The translations under genes were made by a program, and so were the position numbers. Of a DNA stretch of 64,000 bases, positions 10,012-18,071 are shown one piece after another (the stretch's first letter is position 1; the number at the start of each line of letters is the position of its first letter). The notes below the pieces were generated by a model, which worked only from the letters and a program-made list of their open reading frames with translations, had not been told where the DNA came from and searched no databases. Source of the stretch: Streptomyces iakyrus (lineage in GTDB: Bacteria; Actinomycetota; Actinomycetes; Streptomycetales; Streptomycetaceae); contig NZ_JNXI01000013.1 in NCBI RefSeq assembly GCF_000717055.1, positions 124,001-188,000 of the forward strand, read 5' to 3'.

Positions 10012-10494
10012 ATGACCGTCCGACCCGTGGTCAAGCGCACCGCCCGCGCCGTTCTGCTGGACGGCGCCGACCTGATCTTGATCAAGCGCACCAAGCCGGG
10101 CGTGGATCCCTACTGGCTCACCCCCGGTGGCGGGGTCGAGCCCAGCGACTCGACCGTCGTCGACGCCCTGCACCGCGAGGTGTACGAGGAACTCGGTGCC
10201 AAGATCACCGATGTGGTGCCCTGCTTCGTGGACACCATGGAGCACATCGGGGAGGACGGCGGCGCGACCGGTGTTAAGGTGCAGCACTTCTTCGTCTGCC
10301 GCCTGGAGTCCATGGACCCCTCGCTGCGCCATGGCCCCGAGGTGGACGAGCCGGTCGGCGAGTACGAGATCGTGCGCGTGCCCTTCACCCGCGTCGGTAT
10401 CGCCTCCGTCCATCTCGTGCCGCTGTCGCTGCGCCACTACCTGGACGGCAACATCGAAGGTGTACTCGCCATGCACGCGCCCGACCTGGGCTGA
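10012..10494 (+). CDS. Nudix hydrolase
   Basis: A 160-residue Nudix-fold protein. The Nudix box is visible as GGGVEPSDS followed by HREVYEELGA, with the catalytic REVxEExG intact. The upstream glutamate of the consensus G-x5-E-x7-REUxEExGU is replaced by Ser. Nudix enzymes cleave nucleoside diphosphates linked to another group, and the substrate is unknown. The start ATG 10012 has no strong ribosome site. The gene is convergent with the globin-reductase gene, with only 9 bp between the two stops. Confidence 0.9.
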   Translation: MTVRPVVKRTARAVLLDGADLILIKRTKPGVDPYWLTPGGGVEPSDSTVVDALHREVYEELGAKITDVVPCFVDTMEHIGEDGGATGVKVQHFFVCRLESMDPSLRHGPEVDEPVGEYEIVRVPFTRVGIASVHLVPLSLRHYLDGNIEGVLAMHAPDLG

Positions 10495-10503
10495 GACACC
10501 TGG

Positions 10504-12120
10504 TCAGCTTCCGGCCGCGACCAGTTCCTCGACGGAGTCGTGCCGTATGCGGTCCGACGGGATGCCGATGTCCCTCAGGGCGTTCACACTGCTGCGGATC
10601 ATCCCGGGCGGCCCGGAGAGGTAGGCGTCGAACTCGTTCCACGGCCCGTAGGCGCGTATCGCGTCCGGCAGCTGCTGGTTCGCCTGCTGGTCGATGATCG
10701 CGCGGACCGAGAGCCAGGGGTGGCTCTGCTGGAGGCGGAGCATGGTGTCGATGTCGTACAGGTCGTGGTCCGTGCGGGCGCCGTAGAAGACCTCGACCGG
10801 CCGGCGGTCCCCGTGCTCGGCGACGTCCTCGACCAGGGCCTTGATGGGCGCTATGCCCGTGCCGCCGCCGAGGCAGAGCAGACCGCTGTCGGTGGTGTGG
10901 TCCACGGTCATGGAACCGGCGGGAGGGCCGAGCCGGATGATGTCACCGGGGCGGGCGCGGTGCACCAGGGCATTGGAGACCCAGCCCGCCGGAACGGCCT
11001 TCACGTGAAACGACAGAAGACCGTCGGAGCGGGGAGCCGAGGCGAAGGAGTAGTGCCGCCAGATCCGGGGCCACCAAGGCGTCTCCACGCTCGTGTACTG
11101 CCCTGCGAGGAAGGGGTACGGCTGGTCGGGCCGGACGGTGACGACCGCGACGTCCGGGGTTCTCAGGTCGTGCGTGACGATCTCGGCGTACCACCAGGCC
11201 GGAGCGCGCAGTTCGTCCGCGGCCGCCGCGTCGATCATGACCTGGGAGATCGTGGTGTAGGCCCTGACCCAGGCCGCCTCCATCTCCGCGTTCCAGACCC
11301 CGGCGGCGTATTTGCTCAGCGCACCGATGAGGCACTCGCCGACGGCCGGGTAGTGCTCGGCCCGCGTCCCGTACTTCCGGTGGCCCCGGCCGAGATTCTG
11401 CAAGTAGTCGACGAGGACTTCCTTGTTGTCGATGTGCTCGGCGGCCGTGAGCAGCGCTCTGAGCAGCCGGTCCCGCTGGGTGTCCATCGCGGCGGGGAAC
11501 AGCGACCGCAGGTCGGGGTGGCGGACGAAGAGCAGGGCGTAGAAGTACGACGTGACCTTGTCGGCGACGGGGGCCACCTCGGTCATGGTGCGGCGGATGA
11601 GCAGGGCGTCCGGGGAGCCCTCTTCGGCCGGGGCGGTGGCGGCTTCTTCCGGAGACGACACCGGAGCGTGCCGCTGGGCGGAGACGGGCTGCTCGGCAGC
11701 GGCAGGCGGGGGCGGAGCCAGCGTGGTGGCGAAGGGTGCGGGAGTCAGCGGGGTCGGTGCGGGACCCGACGACGGGGCGCCGACGAGGCTGGAGACCGCG
11801 GGGGAAGGGTCGTGCTGAGCGGCGTGAGGGGCGGGCGTCGATATCGCATCCGGGGTCTCGCGCCCGTGCTCCGGCCCGCCGGTGCTCACACCGCCGGGTG
11901 TCGAGCTGGGCGGCGCGGATGTGCCGTCTGCCGGCGGTTCCGGGGCGGTTCCGGGCCTGCCCACCGGGCGTATCGCCGCCGGTCGACGGCCTTCTGCCGT
12001 CCTGTCGGGAGTCCTTGCGTCGCTTTCCGGCGCCGTCGTCGGGTCCTTGCGGGGTGTGAACCAGCCGCCCCCGCCGCCAGAAGTGCCGTTGTCGGCCGAC
12101 GTGGTGGTCGGAGCGTCCAT
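10504..12120 (-). CDS. Globin domain fused to an FAD/NAD(P)H reductase, with a long Pro-rich N-terminus (flavohemoglobin-like)
   Basis: From the chosen ATG at 12118-12120 the protein has 538 residues. Residues 1 to about 170 are disordered, rich in Pro, Ala, Ser and Thr. A bacterial globin domain follows, with SYFYALLF (B10 Tyr), LRSLFP (CD1 Phe), a Gln in MDTQRD at about E7, and GRGHRKYG (proximal His). The C-terminal half is a ferredoxin-reductase module with RHYSFAS for FAD and GGGTGIAP for NAD(P)H. Such fusions oxidise nitric oxide to nitrate or reduce heme iron. Classical Hmp has no such leader. ATG 12139-12141 is a second possible start. Confidence 0.9.
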   Translation of the reverse strand: MDAPTTTSADNGTSGGGGGWFTPRKDPTTAPESDARTPDRTAEGRRPAAIRPVGRPGTAPEPPADGTSAPPSSTPGGVSTGGPEHGRETPDAISTPAPHAAQHDPSPAVSSLVGAPSSGPAPTPLTPAPFATTLAPPPPAAAEQPVSAQRHAPVSSPEEAATAPAEEGSPDALLIRRTMTEVAPVADKVTSYFYALLFVRHPDLRSLFPAAMDTQRDRLLRALLTAAEHIDNKEVLVDYLQNLGRGHRKYGTRAEHYPAVGECLIGALSKYAAGVWNAEMEAAWVRAYTTISQVMIDAAAADELRAPAWWYAEIVTHDLRTPDVAVVTVRPDQPYPFLAGQYTSVETPWWPRIWRHYSFASAPRSDGLLSFHVKAVPAGWVSNALVHRARPGDIIRLGPPAGSMTVDHTTDSGLLCLGGGTGIAPIKALVEDVAEHGDRRPVEVFYGARTDHDLYDIDTMLRLQQSHPWLSVRAIIDQQANQQLPDAIRAYGPWNEFDAYLSGPPGMIRSSVNALRDIGIPSDRIRHDSVEELVAAGS

Positions 12121-12708
12121 GGTGTGCCTCGCCTCGAGCATCTTTCGGTCGGTCTGCGCACTTCCCAGTCGGAAGGTGCCTGCTTTCCCCCGTGGACGGT
12201 CTGCGTTCCCATCCTTGTCGCGGCCAATGCGGCCACATTCAACCCGTATTCCGGCCCCGTACGGACAAGTAAGGCGAGAGTGTGACATTGGCCGCAGTAA
12301 CTCTCATCGAGCTTCTCACCCGCCTGGACGCTTCCGTCGCGTAACCGGAAACGCGGGTCTTCGATCTCTCCGTCCCGTTAGGCTGCACTGCCCTGCGCTC
12401 GGCCCTCACAGGGGTGTCGCGTGCCGGATGCGAACCGGAGTCGACCCTACCGGGCACCGCCGTGCACACAAGTCCCCCCTTCCCCCGCCACGAATGCGGT
12501 CACCACGCGAATCATCAAGACGGTCAACTGTGTTGCGTTAAAGCACCGTTCCCGGCGCTGATCGGACACGTGATGTTCTTACGTGTTTCACGTGAAACAT
12601 CCAGCACGGGCCAACGCCGTGTACGGGTGGCGACAACTGGCCAAAAGCTCGTACGTCTCCACTGAAAGAGGTGGACGCCAGGGGCCCGCGTCGGACAGCC
12701 TGACCTGC
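12121..12708. other. Intergenic region with one parS
   Basis: This 588-bp divergent gap separates the globin-reductase gene from the GNAT gene. It holds a perfect parS at 12584-12599. Open frames that start at MFHVKH are the translation of parS itself and are not trusted. I see no clear NsrR-type site, RNA gene or conserved small ORF. Confidence 0.5.
12584..12599. other. parS (ParB centromere site), perfect
   Basis: TGTTTCACGTGAAACA, a full 16-bp palindrome identical to the Streptomyces parS consensus. Confidence 0.95.
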
Positions 12709-13572
12709 GTGCCGACTCCTTCCCTTGCCTCCCTGCCCATCCGTCGTTTGACGCTCCGCGATCAAGCCGCCTGCGCCGACTTGTCCGAGGACCGGGGGTG
12801 GCCACGGGAGGAGCACAAGTGGGGCTTCCTTCTTACGGCCGGGAAGGGTTACGGCATCGACGACCCCGACGGTGGCCTGGTCACCGCCTGCGTCGTCACC
12901 GAGTACGGACCGCAGGACCCCGCCCTCGCCGCGATCGGCATGGTCCTGGTCGCCGGACGGCATGCCCGTCAGGGCGTGGGACGCCGGCTGATGCGCCACG
13001 TCGTCTCGGCGATGGGCGCCACCCCGCTCACCCTGCATGCCACGCCGTACGGCCGGCCCCTCTACGAGGAACTCGGCTTCAAGGTCACCGGGCGGGCTGA
13101 GATGGTCCGCGGGCACTTCACTCCCGGGGGGCCGCAGCCGAGAGTCGCCACGCGCGCCGCCACCGCCGAGGACCTGACCGCGATCCTCCGGCTCGACGAG
13201 CAGGTGTTCGGGGCCGACCGCACCCACATCGTCACCCGACTCCCTGCCTTCGCCGACCAGTTGCGCGTAGCCGAGGAGGGCGGGCAGATCATCGGGTACG
13301 CGGGTGCCTGGCCGAACATGGACACTCACGTCGTGGGGCCGCTCGTCGCACGCGACACGTCGGTGGCGCAGGCCCTCATCGCCTCTCTTGCCGCTCGCAC
13401 CGACCGTCCGCTGCGCACGGACATCGATGTGCGGCACAAAGAGCTCCTCGCGTGGGTGAAGGAGCGTGGCCTGGCATCCCTCGCCTTCAACTCGGTGATG
13501 TCGTACGGGATCACCGAGTTGCCCGGAGACTGGAGCCGGCGGTTCGCGCCGGTCACGGTCGCGGCGGGCTGA
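12709..13572 (+). CDS. GNAT-family N-acetyltransferase, two-domain
   Basis: The protein carries an acetyl-CoA binding motif in the first half (GMVLVAGRHARQGVGRRLMRHV, with the R/Q-x-x-G-x-G/A signature as RQGVGRR), followed by a second GNAT-like domain ending near the C-terminus (LAFNSVMSYGITELPG). The substrate is unknown. The frame is open to ATG 12583, but that start lies within parS and the following 40 residues look non-coding. GTG 12709 (VPTPSLASLPIRRLT) is therefore preferred, although no good ribosome site precedes it. Length is about 287 residues. Confidence 0.8.
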   Translation: MPTPSLASLPIRRLTLRDQAACADLSEDRGWPREEHKWGFLLTAGKGYGIDDPDGGLVTACVVTEYGPQDPALAAIGMVLVAGRHARQGVGRRLMRHVVSAMGATPLTLHATPYGRPLYEELGFKVTGRAEMVRGHFTPGGPQPRVATRAATAEDLTAILRLDEQVFGADRTHIVTRLPAFADQLRVAEEGGQIIGYAGAWPNMDTHVVGPLVARDTSVAQALIASLAARTDRPLRTDIDVRHKELLAWVKERGLASLAFNSVMSYGITELPGDWSRRFAPVTVAAG

Positions 13573-13585
13573 AGAAACCTCGTTA

Positions 13586-13628
13586 CGGCGATGAGGGCTC
13601 CCCGGAAAACGGGGAGCCCTCATCGCCG
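13586..13628. terminator. Bidirectional terminator
   Basis: A 19-bp perfect stem (13586-13604 with 13610-13628) with a GAAAA loop lies between two convergent genes and can serve both. Confidence 0.92.
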
Positions 13629-13639
13629 TGCTGAAGTGG

Positions 13640-14062
13640 TTAGGCGAGGGTCTCCAGGGCGGCCATGGCGAAGCCGTGGTCCTGCTCCGGGGCGCCGCCG
13701 CCGATGCCGATCGCGCCGATCAGACGGCCGTCGCGGTGCATCGGTACGCCGCCGGCGATGAACAGCAGCGGCCGGTCGAGCGCGGTCGGCAGCGTGTGGA
13801 AGAGGCCCCCGGGCTGCACCGCGTCGACCAGGTCGGCGGTGGGCGCGTTCATCTGGAGAGCCGTGTAGGCCTTGCGGGTGCTGGTCTCGCCGGAGATCAG
13901 CACGGCGCGGTCGTCCCGCCGGAAGGCGAGCAGATGGCCGCCCGCGTCCAGGACGGTGACGCTGATGGTGACGCCTGCGTCCTCGGCGGCACGCTGGGCC
14001 GCGGCGACGAGCGCGTCAGCGTCCTGGCTGGTCAGCGGGGCGACGGCGGTGGTGGTGGTCAT
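13640..14062 (-). CDS. GlcG/HbpS-family heme-binding-type protein
   Basis: A 140-residue protein of the GlcG/HbpS fold (DUF336), with the family blocks ISVTVLDAGGHLLAFRRDD, TSTRKAYTALQM and the C-terminal IGAIGIGGGAPEQDH. Relatives include HbpS of Streptomyces, which binds and degrades heme. Unlike secreted HbpS, no signal peptide is seen. The start ATG 14060-14062 has GGAG upstream. It lies 68 bp downstream of the MFS gene on the same strand and may be co-transcribed with it. Confidence 0.85.
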   Translation of the reverse strand: MTTTTAVAPLTSQDADALVAAAQRAAEDAGVTISVTVLDAGGHLLAFRRDDRAVLISGETSTRKAYTALQMNAPTADLVDAVQPGGLFHTLPTALDRPLLFIAGGVPMHRDGRLIGAIGIGGGAPEQDHGFAMAALETLA

Positions 14063-14130
14063 GAGGGAGCTCTCCTGGACGGCGTGCTGGTGGTGCTGGG
14101 TCATGGGGTCGGTGAGGGTGGTCCGGCTGC

Positions 14131-15339
14131 TCAGTGGTGGGCGGCGGCCCGTTGCTCGGCCGGTGCGCCGCCCGTGACGACGGTGCTGGGCTCAGCCGCA
14201 CGGCGCTCCAGGGCGGCCGAGACAAGGGCCAGGAGCAGGGCGCCGGCTGCCAGGGCGGCACCGACCCAGTTGGGGGCGGTGTAGCCGAGGCCTGCCGCGA
14301 TCACGAGGCCGCCGAGCCAGGCGGACAACGCGTTGCCGAGGTTGAAGGCGCCGATGTTCACGGCGGACGCCAGGGTCGGGGCACCGTGCGCCTGGTCGAG
14401 GACCCGCTTCTGGAGCGGCGGCACGGTGGCGAAGCCCAGGGCACCGATCAGCGCGATGGTGACGGCCGACAGCAGCTTGTCGTGGGCGGTGACCGTGAAC
14501 AGCGCCAGGACGACGGCCAGGGCGCCCAGGGAGACGTACAGCATGGGCATCAGGGCGCGGTCGGCGAACCTGCCGCCGATGAGGTTGCCGCCGACCATGC
14601 CGAGGCCGAAGAGGACCAGCAGCCAGGTGACGGAGCCGTCGGCGAAGCCTGCGACGTGGGTCATCATCGGCGCGATGTAGGTGATGGCCGCGAAGACACC
14701 GCCGAAACCGAGGACGGTCATGGCCATCGCGAGCAGCACCTGGACGTTCTTGAAGGCGGCCAGCTCGTGGCGCAGGCGCACGCCCTCCGCCTTGGGCATG
14801 TCGGGGACGAGCCGGGCGATGCCGGCCAGGCCGACGACGCCGAGGGCGGCGACGATGCCGAAGGTCACCCGCCAGCCGACGGACTGCCCGACGAGCGTGC
14901 CCAGCGGGACGCCGACCACGTTGGCGACGGTCAGGCCGGTGAACATCATCGCGATGGCTCCGGCCTTCTTGTCAGGGGCGACGAGGTCGGCCGCGACGAC
15001 CGCGCCGATGCCGAAAAAGGCGCCGTGGGCCAGGGAGGCGACGATCCGGCCGATCAGCATGACGGAGAAGGCCGGGGCGAGTGCCGAGAGCAGGTTGCCG
15101 ACGATGAACAGGCCCATGAGCAGCATCAGCATCCGCTTGCGGGAGACCCTGGTGCCGAGCACGGTCATCAGCGGGGCGCCGAACATGACGCCGAGCGCGT
15201 AGCCGGTCACCAGGTATCCGGCGATGGGGATGGAGACCCCGTAGTCGCCCGCGACCTCGGGCAGCAAGCCCATGATCACGAATTCGGTCGTTCCGATCCC
15301 GAAGGCCCCGATCGCGAGGGCCAGAAGCGCGAGAGGCAT
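14131..15339 (-). CDS. MFS transporter (drug/arabinose efflux type)
   Basis: About 402 residues with 12 hydrophobic segments and the MFS loop motif between helices 2 and 3 (GAPLMTVLGTRVSRKRML). It resembles the AraJ/YdhP group of exporters (IGTTEFVIMGLLPEVA near the N-terminus). The start ATG 15337-15339 follows GGAAGG, and the longer frame to 15417 covers the operator region. It is divergent from a MarR regulator, a standard arrangement in which the regulator represses the pump. The substrate is unknown. Confidence 0.92.
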   Translation of the reverse strand: MPLALLALAIGAFGIGTTEFVIMGLLPEVAGDYGVSIPIAGYLVTGYALGVMFGAPLMTVLGTRVSRKRMLMLLMGLFIVGNLLSALAPAFSVMLIGRIVASLAHGAFFGIGAVVAADLVAPDKKAGAIAMMFTGLTVANVVGVPLGTLVGQSVGWRVTFGIVAALGVVGLAGIARLVPDMPKAEGVRLRHELAAFKNVQVLLAMAMTVLGFGGVFAAITYIAPMMTHVAGFADGSVTWLLVLFGLGMVGGNLIGGRFADRALMPMLYVSLGALAVVLALFTVTAHDKLLSAVTIALIGALGFATVPPLQKRVLDQAHGAPTLASAVNIGAFNLGNALSAWLGGLVIAAGLGYTAPNWVGAALAAGALLLALVSAALERRAAEPSTVVTGGAPAEQRAAAHH

Positions 15340-15362
15340 GGAGGGGTTACCTTCCCAGACGA

Positions 15363-15417
15363 TTGCAGGAGCGCTTTGCGTGCGTCCACAATAATTGCAG
15401 ACGCGGGCTATATGCAA
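15363..15417. promoter_or_regulatory. Candidate MarR operator in the MFS/marR gap
   Basis: The divergent gap is locally AT-rich and contains TTGCA at 15363-15367 and TTGCA-N13-TGCAA at 15395-15417, with another AATTGC near 15426. Interrupted dyads of this type are typical MarR targets. This is inferred from position and symmetry. Confidence 0.5.
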
Positions 15418-15481
15418 CCGCCGTCAATTGCGACCCTGCTCTATCCTGGGTGGCAGCCGCTCCGGGACGGAGGAAACGCCA

Positions 15482-15946
15482 ATGACAGCGACGGACCCCG
15501 CGCTCACCGCTCTCGCCCAGGGCTGGTGCGCCCTCTCCCTGCTCCACGGGAGGATCGAGGCCCACATCGAGCGCGCCCTGCAGGCCGGGCACGACCTCAG
15601 CGCACGCGAGTACTCCCTGCTGGACGTGCTCAGCCGACAGCACGACGGGGACGGAGGGCATCTGCAGATGAAGCAGGTCGCCGACGCGGTCGTCCTCAGC
15701 CAGAGCGCAACCACACGCCTGGTCACCCGGCTGGAGGACCGCGGGCTCCTGGAGCGCTACCTGTGCCCCACCGATCGCCGGGGCATCTACACGAACGTCA
15801 CCGAAGCGGGCCTCGAACTACTGGAAGCGGCGCGGCCGACCAATGACGCCGCCCTGCGCGAAGCCCTCGACGAAGCCGCGAAGAACCCCGAACTGGCCCC
15901 ACTGGTCCGGGTCGTGGAGACCCTGAAGGCCCCGGTGCCCGCCTAG
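15482..15946 (+). CDS. MarR-family transcriptional regulator
   Basis: A 154-residue winged-helix protein with the MarR pattern: SAREYSLLDVLSRQ, a recognition region LSQSATTRLVTRLEDRGLLER, and the beta-wing YLCPTDRRGIYTNVTEAG, in which DRR is the conserved wing motif. The start ATG 15482 has GGAGG 6 bp upstream. It is divergent from the MFS transporter and likely controls that gene and itself. The ligand is unknown. Confidence 0.93.
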   Translation: MTATDPALTALAQGWCALSLLHGRIEAHIERALQAGHDLSAREYSLLDVLSRQHDGDGGHLQMKQVADAVVLSQSATTRLVTRLEDRGLLERYLCPTDRRGIYTNVTEAGLELLEAARPTNDAALREALDEAAKNPELAPLVRVVETLKAPVPA

Positions 15947-16012
15947 GACACACGCCCAGGACATACCGGGTGCGGCGACTCCGCACCGGCCGGCTCTGCT
16001 TAGGGTGCGTCC

Positions 16013-16465
16013 ATGGGAGATCTTGAGATACGTTCCGCCGTCTCCGACGACGTCCCGGCGATCGTCGCCATGCTCGCGGACGACCCGCTGGGCGCACAGC
16101 GCGAGTCACCGGACGACCTCGGCCCGTACCTGGCCGCGCTGGAGCGGCTCAGCGCCGACCCGAACCAGCATGTGGTCGTGGCGGTACGGCAGGGCCGGGT
16201 CGTCGGCACGCTCCAGCTCACGATCATTCCCGGGCTCTCCCGACGCGGTGCCACCAGGTCGATCATCGAGGGAGTGCGCATCCATGCGGACGAGCGCGGC
16301 AGCGGCCTGGGAACACAGCTCATCGAGTGGGCGATCGACACGTCCCGGGAGCAGGGATGTCAGTTGGTCCAGCTGACCTCCGACAGGACGCGCGGCGACG
16401 CCCACCGCTTCTACGAGCGGCTCGGGTTCACGGCCTCTCACACAGGCTTCAAGCTCCAGCTGTGA
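16013..16465 (+). CDS. GNAT-family N-acetyltransferase
   Basis: A 150-residue single GNAT domain. It shows VVGTLQLTIIPGLSRRG, the acetyl-CoA loop RGSGLGTQLIEWAI and the C-terminal RFYERLGFTASHTGFKL. The family transfers acetyl from acetyl-CoA to an amine, and the acceptor is unknown. It is convergent with the serine hydrolase, 15 bp apart. Confidence 0.93.
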   Translation: MGDLEIRSAVSDDVPAIVAMLADDPLGAQRESPDDLGPYLAALERLSADPNQHVVVAVRQGRVVGTLQLTIIPGLSRRGATRSIIEGVRIHADERGSGLGTQLIEWAIDTSREQGCQLVQLTSDRTRGDAHRFYERLGFTASHTGFKLQL

Positions 16466-16480
16466 CCGTCATGCCACCGC

Positions 16481-17866
16481 CTAACCGATACCGCGCCATC
16501 CCCCGGCATCCACTCCGCCCGGCACAGGAGCCCCCTCGTCGTACGGCTGACGCGTGAACACGAACGAGCCGAGATCCAGATGACTCACGGACCCGTCCGG
16601 CCGCCGTACGGCCTTCAGGAGCTCGCCGGCGTAGTAGCCCTCCAGCCCCGTCCAGGTGCCGTCGCCGTTCGACCGGAACCGTGAGCGGCGCCCGGCGCCG
16701 GACAGCGGGCCCAGGGAGACCGATCCGTCGGCCGTCAGCCGCAGAGCGAAGGCGTGCGTCCCCCAGTACCACTGCCCCGTCAGCTCCAGCAGCGACGGGT
16801 CGAGATCAGCCAGCGGCTTCCACGGTGCCGGGATACGCGGCTCCGCCTCGGCGACGATGCGGACCAGGTCGGCGGCGACCGCGAACAGCAGCGGCCCGGA
16901 GGTGGAGTTGGCCATGACGATCGCTGCCACGTCGTCATCGACGCTGATCATGAGGCACGCGAGGAACCCGGGCAGCGAGCCGGTGTGGCCGACGAGGGAC
17001 CGGCCGTTCCGTCGCCGGATCTCCATGCCCAGGCAGTAGGCATATCCGCTCGCCACGTCCGCCGCCTCGTGAGGCGCGGCCGGCGTCCTCATCTCTCGCA
17101 GCGACGCGGCGCTCAGCACCCGCTCATCTCCCTGGACCAGGAAGACCGCGAACCGCGCCAAGTCGCCGGTCGTCGACCAGAGCTGACCGGCCGGCGCCAT
17201 GCGCCCCAGATCCTCGATGGGCTCGGGGAGCATCACATCGGCCCAGGGATGCACCGCCCAGCCACCCGCATGGGGCGCCTGAGGCAACACACTCGTGCGG
17301 TGCAGGCCCAAAGGTTCGAGCACTTCACGCCGAAGGACCTCCTCCCAAGGGGCTCCACGGAGCTTCTCGACGAGGGCGCCGAGCAGTGCGTATCCCGGGT
17401 TCGAGTAGTGGAACCGGCGGCCGGGCGGGGCCAGCAGGGGCCGCTCGCCCAGAACGTCGGCGAGTTCGGGCCGCAGGGATCCGGGGCTCCGCTCCCACCA
17501 CGGCCCCGGCGTCTCGGCCGCCAGCCCTCCTGTGTGCGCCAGGAGTTCGGCGACGGTCGCCTCCCCCACGCCGGTGCCCGGCAGATGCTTCTCGAGCGGA
17601 TCCCCGAGATCCAGGGCACCCTCATCGCGAAGTCGCAGCACCAGGACGGCCGTAAAGGTCTTGGTGATCGAGCCGATCCGGTACTGCACGTTCTCGTCCG
17701 GCGCGTGCCCTTCCACCGAGGTCCGGGCACCCGTCCACACCGTTGCCCCGTCCCGCACGACGGCCGCGACGAGCGACGGAGCCCGCCCTTCGGCCTGCGC
17801 GACGGCGATCCGGTGCAACAGAGCGCGACGGGTGCCGGGAAGCAGCTCTCCCTGAGATGTCGTCAT
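16481..17866 (-). CDS. Serine hydrolase, beta-lactamase class C / PBP-like family
   Basis: A 461-residue protein with the SxxK motif (IGSITKTF), the YxN motif (FHYSNPGYALLG) and a later HTGSLPG in the position of KTG. The C-terminal third, GQWYWGTHAFAL onwards, is the small beta-barrel common in these esterase-like proteins. No clear signal peptide is present, so it is probably cytoplasmic. It may act as an esterase or peptidase and not as a beta-lactamase. The start ATG 17864-17866 is chosen over the upstream frame to 17908. Confidence 0.9.
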   Translation of the reverse strand: MTTSQGELLPGTRRALLHRIAVAQAEGRAPSLVAAVVRDGATVWTGARTSVEGHAPDENVQYRIGSITKTFTAVLVLRLRDEGALDLGDPLEKHLPGTGVGEATVAELLAHTGGLAAETPGPWWERSPGSLRPELADVLGERPLLAPPGRRFHYSNPGYALLGALVEKLRGAPWEEVLRREVLEPLGLHRTSVLPQAPHAGGWAVHPWADVMLPEPIEDLGRMAPAGQLWSTTGDLARFAVFLVQGDERVLSAASLREMRTPAAPHEAADVASGYAYCLGMEIRRRNGRSLVGHTGSLPGFLACLMISVDDDVAAIVMANSTSGPLLFAVAADLVRIVAEAEPRIPAPWKPLADLDPSLLELTGQWYWGTHAFALRLTADGSVSLGPLSGAGRRSRFRSNGDGTWTGLEGYYAGELLKAVRRPDGSVSHLDLGSFVFTRQPYDEGAPVPGGVDAGGWRGIG

Positions 17867-18071
17867 GAGCCCAGTCCACCCGGCCGGGCCTCCCCGCGTC
17901 GAGCACATTCGGGGCCGGAGCCTGTGAGATCGGCTGTAAGGTCTCGCGACCTGGCCTTACCTGAGTCGCAGGTCCCCAATCTCGCGCACTTCGGGGTCGG
18001 GCCTGCGTTGGCGGACGGAGCCCAGGCCGAGTGACCGCGACTGAGCGCGCCGTCAGCCCTCAGGAAGCGGA

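Noticed and set aside
10998..11011. parS-like core in the globin-reductase gene
   Set aside because: CCTTCACGTGAAAC has two mismatches, both in one arm, and encodes a normal part of the reductase (FHVKA). It is too weak to be listed as a site.
12583..12708. N-terminal extension of the GNAT protein beginning MFHVKH
   Set aside because: MFHVKH is the direct translation of ATG + parS + T. Several other frames in the window start with the same peptide at parS sites. The codons that follow do not resemble the GNAT family.
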